Assembly (NCBI GenBank): GCA_020912385.1
Contig: CP087206.1
Location: 3,100,001-3,164,000, forward strand
Source of the DNA: Neofusicoccum parvum
Lineage: Eukaryota > Ascomycota > Dothideomycetes > Botryosphaeriales > Botryosphaeriaceae
Direction: 5' to 3'
DNA: 64,000 nt
Shown here: one piece after another, positions 57,473-64,000 of the stretch
Numbering within the stretch: position 1 is the first letter of the stretch
How the letters are laid out: every line of letters begins with the position of its first letter
The notes under the pieces: model-generated
Seen by the model: the letters and a program-made list of their open reading frames with translations, nothing else
Told to the model about the DNA's origin: nothing
The model's database searches: none
Made by a program: the position numbers and the translations under genes

Positions 57473-58538
57473 ATGGCCGCCACCTACTCGGACCGCCCGC
57501 TTGGCATGCCAGACGCCGAGCTGGCCATTCCCACCCCCAACACCACCCCGGAGTCCACCAAAGAAGCCCTCGCCGGCCAGGGCATGGAGGCTCTCAAGGA
57601 CATTGCGTGCGGATCCCTAGCCGGCATCATCGGCAAATACATCGAATACCCCTTCGACACCATCAAGGTGCGCCTGCAGTCGCAGCCCGAGCACCTGCCG
57701 CTGCGCTACACCGGCCCGCTGGACTGCTTCCAGAAATCATGGGCCAAGGACGGTTTCATGGGCCTGTACAGAGGCATCAGCGCGCCCCTCGTCGGCGCAG
57801 CTGTGGAGAACGCCAGCTTGTTCTTCAGCGTGAGTGGTGAACTACCCCGCGCTCTGAGTCACCACTGACATTTCACCGCAGTACCGCGTCTGCCAGGAAG
57901 CCCTTCAGGCCACAGTATTCCCCGCTACACAGCCATTGCCGTTCAGCGCCCTGCTGTTCTGCGGCGCAGCGTCCGGCGCGTTCACATCCACCCTCCTCAC
58001 ACCAATCGAGCTCGTCAAGTGCAAGATGCAGGTCCCCGTGGAGACCAGCAGCGGCCACGCCGTGCGGATGGGGCCGCTCGGGGTCATGGCCTCAGTATAC
58101 CGGCACCAGGGAATCGCAGGGTTCTGGCACGGACAGCTCGGCACGCTCATCCGCGAGACGGGTGGATCGGCCGCGTGGTTCGGTGGGTATGAAGGCATGG
58201 GCCTGTTCTTCCGCCGGCGGCGCGAGAAGCGCACCGGCAAGACCAGCGACGCGCCGCTGCCCATCCACCAGCAGATGGCGTGCGGTGCCACCGCTGGCGT
58301 CAGCTACAACTTCCTTTTCTACCCAGCCGACACCATCAAGAGCCGCATGCAGACCGAGGACGTCAGCCGCAGCATCGTGGGCCAGAAGCGCTCGTTCATG
58401 TCTGTCGGCAAGCTGATCTGGCACCAGCACGGCTTGCGCGGCCTGTACAGGGGCTGTGGCATCACGGTTGCCAGATCCGTGCCCAGCTCGGCCTTCATTT
58501 TCACGATCTACGAGACCCTGAGACAGTACTTTGGTTGA
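57473..58538 (+). CDS. ORT1: Mitochondrial ornithine/basic amino acid carrier (Ort1/Arg11-like)
   Basis: Six-helix inner-membrane carrier; yeast Ort1 exports ornithine from the matrix for arginine synthesis. Two exons, 57473-57829 and 57882-58538, giving 337 residues. The three repeat signatures P-x-D/E-x-x-K/R are [20 protein letters not shown] and [10 protein letters not shown]. The first repeat reads [20 protein letters not shown], characteristic of the ornithine carrier subfamily. The intron joins [14 protein letters not shown]. The N-terminal extension of about 40 residues is typical for filamentous fungi. Substrate assignment rests on subfamily resemblance. Carnitine or other basic amino-acid carriers are the nearest alternatives. 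Confidence 0.9.
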
Positions 58539-59641
58539 AAGCAAAGCGGTTGGTCGCATTCACGGGTGTTTGGGCGTTTGGAGCAAAGTCAAAATAGCAC
58601 ACTTCAAAAAGGGGGATACCACACGATAGATAGACGGACTGTTTCGAGCGCGGGCACACACGTATACCATTTGCTGCATATAGACGTACGGTCATTGAAA
58701 GTTACTTTTGTTCCGTTGCAGCTGTACAGCAGCACCGTTCCATTGCTGTGATCGACCATTCTCAAACGTCGGCCTGAGTAGAAGCAGGACGATGGTGTCA
58801 TTCTTGCAGTGGAAATGGCGCAAATGCCGCTACTGCTGGTGCCATCGCCCTCCGTCCCAAGAGGCACGCTTCCCACGCGGGCTTGACAAGTGACACGCTT
58901 GCCTGCCAGCTGTCACGACCGGTCTGTGTAGTCCCTCTGCAAGGCCGGGCCCCAGGAGAATTACGCACGACTCGGCCTAAAATAGTCGGACCGTGGAATG
59001 CGCCTCCATGGTTTGGATCCTGGCACGCCTTTGTTTCTGACTTGGCGCCCGCGCCAAGGGGTGAGAAAAGGGCCACGGCCAGCCATGCAGCGAGGGGCAG
59101 TTCGGAAGGGAGAGGTGCAGGTGCAGGTGCAGGTGATGGCGGCGCCGGCGGGGGACGGTGGAACGGACCGTTCGCTTCACAGGCACAGGGTTCTGTCTTT
59201 TCTTCAGCACGCACCAGCCACAATCACATGCCAGGCTGCGGCCCCGCCAGCCTCAGCGTCCGGAGGCAGAGGTGTGGCTTGTCGGGCTCGCGAATCGCCT
59301 GGAGCAGCGCGGGCCAGACAGCCAGGTGCTGCGGATGAGCCGAGGATGCGGCATGTGCGCCGACATCATAGCCGCGACAACGCCGCCGGCTTGCGCTGCT
59401 GTTCCCCACGGGACTTCGATGCTGCCCGGTCACAAGCCTCTTGCTTCTCCCCCGCCACTCGATCCCTTTGCTTACCGCTGCGCACACCTCCGCCGGGCGC
59501 TGCGGAAGTGCACACAGTTTCCCTGACTGGCGCGGCGACCTATCCGATCTCGCGACTCCCCCGGCCGACGACGGCTGCAGGCCAACGACGACGAGTTCGC
59601 CGGCTACAATCGATTCCGTGGGATAGGGAAGAGTTGCAGCC
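58539..59641. other. Intergenic region with short tandem repeat
   Basis: 1.1 kb, GC-rich. A 6-bp tandem AGGTGC (three copies plus partial) lies at 59113-59135. No gene is supported. Confidence 0.45.
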
Positions 59642-60764
59642 ATGGCGGACAGGGCAATGGAGATCTTGAAGAGTCTGGAGGTTAGTGGTGTGGTCCACTG
59701 GCTCCCTGCGGGTTGATGCTGCTGCGCTGCTGCGCTGCTGTCGCAACTGCCGCCGGCCACGCTGCGCACAGTACGGAGCAGCAGTCCCAGCGGGAAACCA
59801 CCAGCAGTCCACTCAAATGGATCATGCCGGAAGCTGACATGGAATGTTCGGGCGATTGCAGGCTTCGGCGGAGCGCGTTGCGCTCGACCCCAAGTACCAT
59901 GAGGCCCTCACGCTCGTCAAGGGCGTGCGGAATGGCATCGTATACGGAGCAAAAGTGCGCTTCCCGCACGCGCTGGTGTGAGTCCTGACCCGCATACATG
60001 TTCCTCATCATCACGGAAAGGCTAACAGCGCATGCAACACAGAATGATATTCCTCTTCCGATCCGGCGAGTACGTACAAACCACCACCATCCCTCCCACA
60101 CACACGCAGACGTCCCCGAAGACTGACACATGCCCCCCTCCCCCCACAGCTTCCGCACAAAAGCCAAGCTCGTCTACAAGGCCACGCGCATGCACGCCCG
60201 CAACCTGGGCATGTTCGCGCTGATCTACAAGGGCACGATGCTGGCGCTGCGGCACTCGTCGCCGTCCGGCAAGGAGCGGCGCTACGACGCCTTCCTGGCG
60301 GGGCTGGCGGGCGGCTACGCCGTCTTCGGCCGCACCATCCACTCGTCCGTGTCGCAGCAGATCGTCATCTACGTGTTCGCGCGCGTCGTGCTGGCCTACG
60401 CCAAGCTTCTCGTCCAGCCCAAGGGCGACCACAAGGCCCACGGCCACCACCACCACCATCACCAGCACGGCCGCGCCGGCGGCGGCGGCGGCTGGGAGAT
60501 CATCAGCGATCCTGTCCTTGCGGCCAAGGTCAGGGATAATGCGTGGACCGTGTTTGCGAGCGTCAGCTGGGCGCTGGTCATGTATGTCTTCAGGTGGCAT
60601 CCGGAGGTCGTGCAGCCGAGCTTGAGGAGTAGCATGCATTACATGTGGGTGTTCCTTCCCCCTACCTTCCTTTGGGCGTTGTTACTGACACGAGGGATGC
60701 TCGCAGCTACGAGCAATCGGACCACTGGGACTCGCTGAGGACGCTCATCTGGCACAACAAGTAA
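59642..60764 (+). CDS. Peroxisomal membrane protein PMP24/Pxmp4-like (Tim17 family fold)
   Basis: Five exons: 59642-59680, 59862-59977, 60043-60069, 60150-60644 and 60707-60764, giving 244 residues. The N-terminal exon (MADRAMEILKSLE) is joined through a 181-nt intron to ASAERVALDPKYHEALTLVK, and a 27-nt microexon encodes most of MIFLFRSGDF. The core matches Pxmp4: GVRNGIVYGAKVRFPHALV, TRMHARNLGMFALIYKGTML, AGLAGGYAVFGR and a C-terminal WHPEVVQPSLRSSMHYIYEQ. It belongs to the Tim17/Tim22/Tim23/PMP24 superfamily and sits in peroxisome membranes; its exact transport role is unknown. A lineage-specific insert of six consecutive His followed by QH and a Gly run lies at about residues 155-170. Confidence 0.91.
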
Positions 60765-63299
60765 AAAAAGAAAAAAGGAAGAGGTGCGGACGGGGGGGGA
60801 TATTTCACTTGCGAACTCAAAGCAAGCCGTGGGTTTCGGCGGCGGTATGGAATGGAACTAGCATGGGAAATGGCGTTTCGTGGCGTAAGAACTCGCAGAG
60901 GTCCAAGGGTTGATCAACTGACATCCTATGACTCTGGGCGGACGGGGTCTTATTTACTTTCTGCTCTTGGTTCGGTCATGGTCTTCTCGAGCTTGTAGTT
61001 CTTCCAAGGGGTCTTTGTTCGTGTAGAAATGTTTGACTGCAGTTATGAATTTAAAAAAAGATACAAACTCCAGCTACGAGGAGAGGAGGTAGCGTCGATG
61101 AGCTCCTGAATGATGTTTGGTCATTGTCACATTCAGCGGACGTGTCTCCAGCGACAGCAAATGCGGCTGAGAAAAAGCATGGCCATTCACATGAATCCTA
61201 ATGTGATGTCAAGCTTGAAGAAACAGATAAGCGATAAGCGGATATCAGCGACCCTATGACGTCGTACCAACGTCGGCGCCTCCCCGCATCGTTGCGCTCA
61301 ACGCACACTGCAGTCAGTGAGCCGCTCGTGTTCCCCTTAGGAACAAGGTTTGCGGGCTTGCAGCCGCCGGTCAGTCGAATGCGGCAGGTCCTGCGGAAGA
61401 GGACTTGTGAACAACGCATCTGCTGGGGCGATGACTCTTGAAGAGCCGCAGCAGCGAGCTGGTCTCGGCGCGCATTGAGCAATACCAAGGCGCGCTTTCG
61501 TTTCAAGTCGGGGCGCGTGGTAAGCAGACATTGCGGACGTGCCGCAATGCCGACGCGGGCTTCTAAAATTGGGGGAGTCGGGCAGGCGATGACGGGCGCA
61601 TGCCTTACGCCGGCGCCGGTACGTACCTGGCTGCCTGCGGAAGGATTCAAGAGGACCCCACGTCGGGGGAAAAGCGCGCATGCGCAGCAGCACAAGACCG
61701 CAACACAGAGCAGCAAAGCGTTTGTGTGTTCGTACGAGAGGGCAGGGCCTGCGATCCTGAATTTCGACTGCGCCGGTGAGACATTGCTTTTTCCTCTACC
61801 CCAGATAGTTCGGCTCCACAGCGATTGTGGCGATGTTCTCACGGCAGTTTCCAATTGCGTGCCACATTGCGTGCATACTTGTGTGCGCGCGCAGATCCAA
61901 TCCAGAGCAAGGGCGTTGGAGCGATTACTCGACTCGCAGGGCGGCCAATGGCGAGTGGTCGGCAGAGCCGCATGGATGAGTGATTTTCTGCCCTGGGGAA
62001 CACGTACCTGGTACAACGGCGCTCGTTGGCCACTCGGGCTGTGGGAGTGAGAACGCAACTGAGGGATATTGTCAAGATGCCAGGTCATCGCGTCGTCCGC
62101 CTGGACGGCCAAGGCCGCATGGGAAGCTCCGGACGATTGAATCGTCCCGGATGTCTTGCCGGAGACACGCCGGAGGGAAAGATGCGTCCCATTGGGGGCG
62201 CATTGGGGTCGCAAGATAGGCGCCGCCATCCCGTCTGCAAGTGAGTCAATCGGTCGACCGGAAAGAGCTCACAGGAAGACGGGGCTAGCAATCGCAGAGC
62301 TTGGTGATAGAGTTTGAAGGGGTCGAGAGGCCCAGCTTCAGCTCGGCTAACGGCGGCTGCGAGACCTTGAACCGCTCCCGCCTCTATCCTCATCCGTCCG
62401 ATGTCGCGTCTTGTAGTCGGTTTCGCTTTGCTGCCACGGCAGCAGCACGCCAGACCAGTGGGAGGGATAGACGCAGGGATAATGGTACGATTGCTGGATG
62501 CACCAGTCCCTCGGCCGACGCGAACCACTGATCGGGTCGGCGAATCCGCGCGCTGGGAACTGTTTCTTTTCCCAGAGGACTCGCTACCAGCGCCTCGCGT
62601 GGAAGCGGGGAACAGGGAGCGCCAATCTGCGCGCTAGCTTGCAAGGCTGACTGATGCTCGGGTTCCGCGTGCGATGGTGTCGACAAGTGCCAAGCTGCGG
62701 CACGGAGGGATAGAAGTCTGCCTTGACGGCTTCTAGAAACAAGGATGCGGCCGACGGCGAGCTGCGCGGCGCTGCTTTTGGACGGATTTGCCGGCTGGCG
62801 CCCGTCACACCCTGGCGTTGCTCCGACTGCCTCGCGCTTTGACGTCGGCAGCCAGCGCCGATATGGTGTCACGGTGCAGCTGACCTTGCACGGCACCGGG
62901 CGTCGTGACACGATTGCACGCGGCTGCCCCGGACTCGGATAGGTTAAGAACACAGTGCGGTGCTCCATTCTCGTCGTGCTTACTGTCATCCCTCTCTTCA
63001 CTAGGAATTGACAAACGCCCTGCCTCGGATCAGTTGATTCTCTTCCACTCTCACCCACCTTCTCGGAGCGCCTTTCACGAAGCCCAATCGGTCGACCGTC
63101 CCAGAGTTCACGCGTCACTGTAGCTCACTGTTCAGAGCCGCAGTGTCCACGGTCACCGTGTTCGATTTCGCGGTGCCGCCATTGTTTCTCTGCGCTCTGC
63201 GATTGTGCACCATCCGTCTCTTGACGCAACAAATGCCTTCCCAGCACGAGGCTCGGCCACCCTAGACCCCGCCGCCTGTGCTCCCGAGAGCTTGTTCGT
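60765..63299. other. Gene-poor region before the right-edge gene
   Basis: 2.5 kb. Two long minus-strand frames (61198-62229 and 62390-63118) are open but lack recognisable domains and have composition-driven Arg/Ser/Pro content, so I do not call them genes. Confidence 0.5.
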
Positions 63300-64000
63300 A
63301 TGCATCCCTCGATTAGCTGTGGTGACTCTGACATGCTCATCAGCACGTCTACAGAGTTCACCCATTCCCCGTACAAGGGCCTTGACCTGCAAAGGCAGCC
63401 ATCTACAGCACCAAGCCACTGCGCGGCGACGCACGAGTCCATGCCAATGCACAACAACCACGGAACGCAGAAGAGGGCAGACAGCATGTCGGCTGCCGCG
63501 AACATGGAACCGCATTTTGAAACGGAAGCTTGCAGCTGCAAGTGCAACTGCGCAGGCTGCTACTGCAACAGGCGGGCCAGCCATGACATCAAGGGGATGG
63601 AGGCTGAGTCGGACTACATCATCCTGGACGGGTCCGGGAGCTCAGTGGATGGCTTCCCGCAAGGGGAGGAAGGGCCAGGGAGATACCCACCTGCATTCCC
63701 TTGGCGCGGCAACGGAGCAGAGGAGCACGTCGACAACCCTTTCGGCGGGTTTGAAATAACCCAGGATGGATTTCAACATTCCGGCAGCGACGATGGTGAG
63801 CCGCTGCGGCAGTCGATGATCCTGAGGGACTTGACCGCATTCAATCGGACCGGAACCCCGACTTCCCTGATGAATGAGGCCACGAGTGGAGTAGCCAGCA
63901 TGAAAAGCTCCGGTTTTCTTCCGCGACGACCTGATCCAGCGCAGAACATCCTGGACTTTGTCGGCTCCTGGGACGAAACGTCGCCTGGCCCGGGTTACCA
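63300..64000 (+). CDS. Cysteine-motif protein of unknown function, 5' part (runs off right edge)
   Basis: Open from the ATG at 63300 to the window end, at least 233 codons, with an in-frame TGA upstream at about 63221. The protein starts MHPSISCGDSDMLISTS. Residues 78-89 form the tight motif CSCKCNCAGCYC (six cysteines in C-x-C-x-C-x-C-x2-C-x-C spacing), resembling a metallothionein-type metal site. It is followed by RRASHDIKGMEAESDYIILD and a Pro/Gly/Ser/Asp-rich, probably disordered region. Later ATGs at residues 12 and 48 could also be starts. There is no signal peptide. The part beyond the edge may hold a recognisable domain. I do not recognise the family. Confidence 0.6.
   Translation, partial: MHPSISCGDSDMLISTSTEFTHSPYKGLDLQRQPSTAPSHCAATHESMPMHNNHGTQKRADSMSAAANMEPHFETEACSCKCNCAGCYCNRRASHDIKGMEAESDYIILDGSGSSVDGFPQGEEGPGRYPPAFPWRGNGAEEHVDNPFGGFEITQDGFQHSGSDDGEPLRQSMILRDLTAFNRTGTPTSLMNEATSGVASMKSSGFLPRRPDPAQNILDFVGSWDETSPGPGY

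Noticed and set aside
61198..62229. 343-codon minus-strand open frame
   Set aside because: No recognisable domain, unusual Arg/Ser/Cys-rich composition and no supporting splice or promoter context; overlaps open frames on the other strand.
62390..63118. 242-codon minus-strand open frame
   Set aside because: Composition-driven, no motif, abuts the 5' region of the right-edge gene.
1..64000. tRNA, rRNA or CRISPR features
   Set aside because: No paired A/B-box tRNA promoter pattern or rRNA segment was noticed by eye, and CRISPR arrays are not expected in a fungal nuclear genome; a tRNAscan run would be the decisive check.

Overview
The window is nuclear DNA of a filamentous ascomycete (Pezizomycotina). 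The genes carry many short introns (about 50-80 nt) with GTAAGT-like donors and CTAAC-type branch sites, and encode typical eukaryotic products. Intergenic DNA is GC-rich and spacing is loose. A dothideomycete would fit, but the sequence alone does not prove class or species. All gene models are my own splice reconstructions; most exon joins were checked for phase and for continuity of conserved protein sequence.

Layout: 1-10 kb holds the 5' part of a Vps10 sorting receptor (-), a CoA-dependent acyltransferase-like enzyme (+), a membrane-anchored serine hydrolase (+), ATP synthase subunit 4 (-) and Noc4 (+). 10-16 kb holds a five-finger CCCH protein and a Sel1-repeat protein with a 1.2 kb last intron. 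16-29.5 kb is almost gene-free apart from one bZIP gene (-) that has a possible C-terminal membrane anchor; this stretch also contains the best copy of a short palindromic repeat. 29.5-47 kb holds a large membrane protein of unknown function (-), mitochondrial bL21m (-), Nsa2 (+), TFIIF beta (-), COP9 subunit 4 (+), an ankyrin/AAA+ ATPase (-) with a repeat copy inside an intron, a hemerythrin-domain pseudogene (+) and dynamin Dnm1 (-). 47.8-64 kb holds an isochorismatase-like hydrolase, a PEBP protein, a small candidate secreted protein, an ANCHR-like B-box protein and an MFS transporter (all +), Cgr1 (-), an ornithine carrier (+), a PMP24/Pxmp4 peroxisomal membrane protein (+), and a cysteine-motif gene cut off at the right edge (+).

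How the genes relate: no secondary-metabolite or defence cluster is visible. Most genes are single-copy housekeeping functions in ribosome biogenesis (NOC4, NSA2, CGR1), mitochondria (ATP4, bL21m, DNM1, ORT1), trafficking (VPS10) and transcription or protein turnover (TFIIF beta, CSN4). Three of the divergent pairs join a ribosome-biogenesis gene to a mitochondrial gene. The more unusual signals are a dispersed palindromic MITE-like element, three GC-AG introns among about 43, the long intron, the gene-poor surroundings of the bZIP gene, and two loci visible only by manual splicing or reading (the small secreted protein and the hemerythrin pseudogene).
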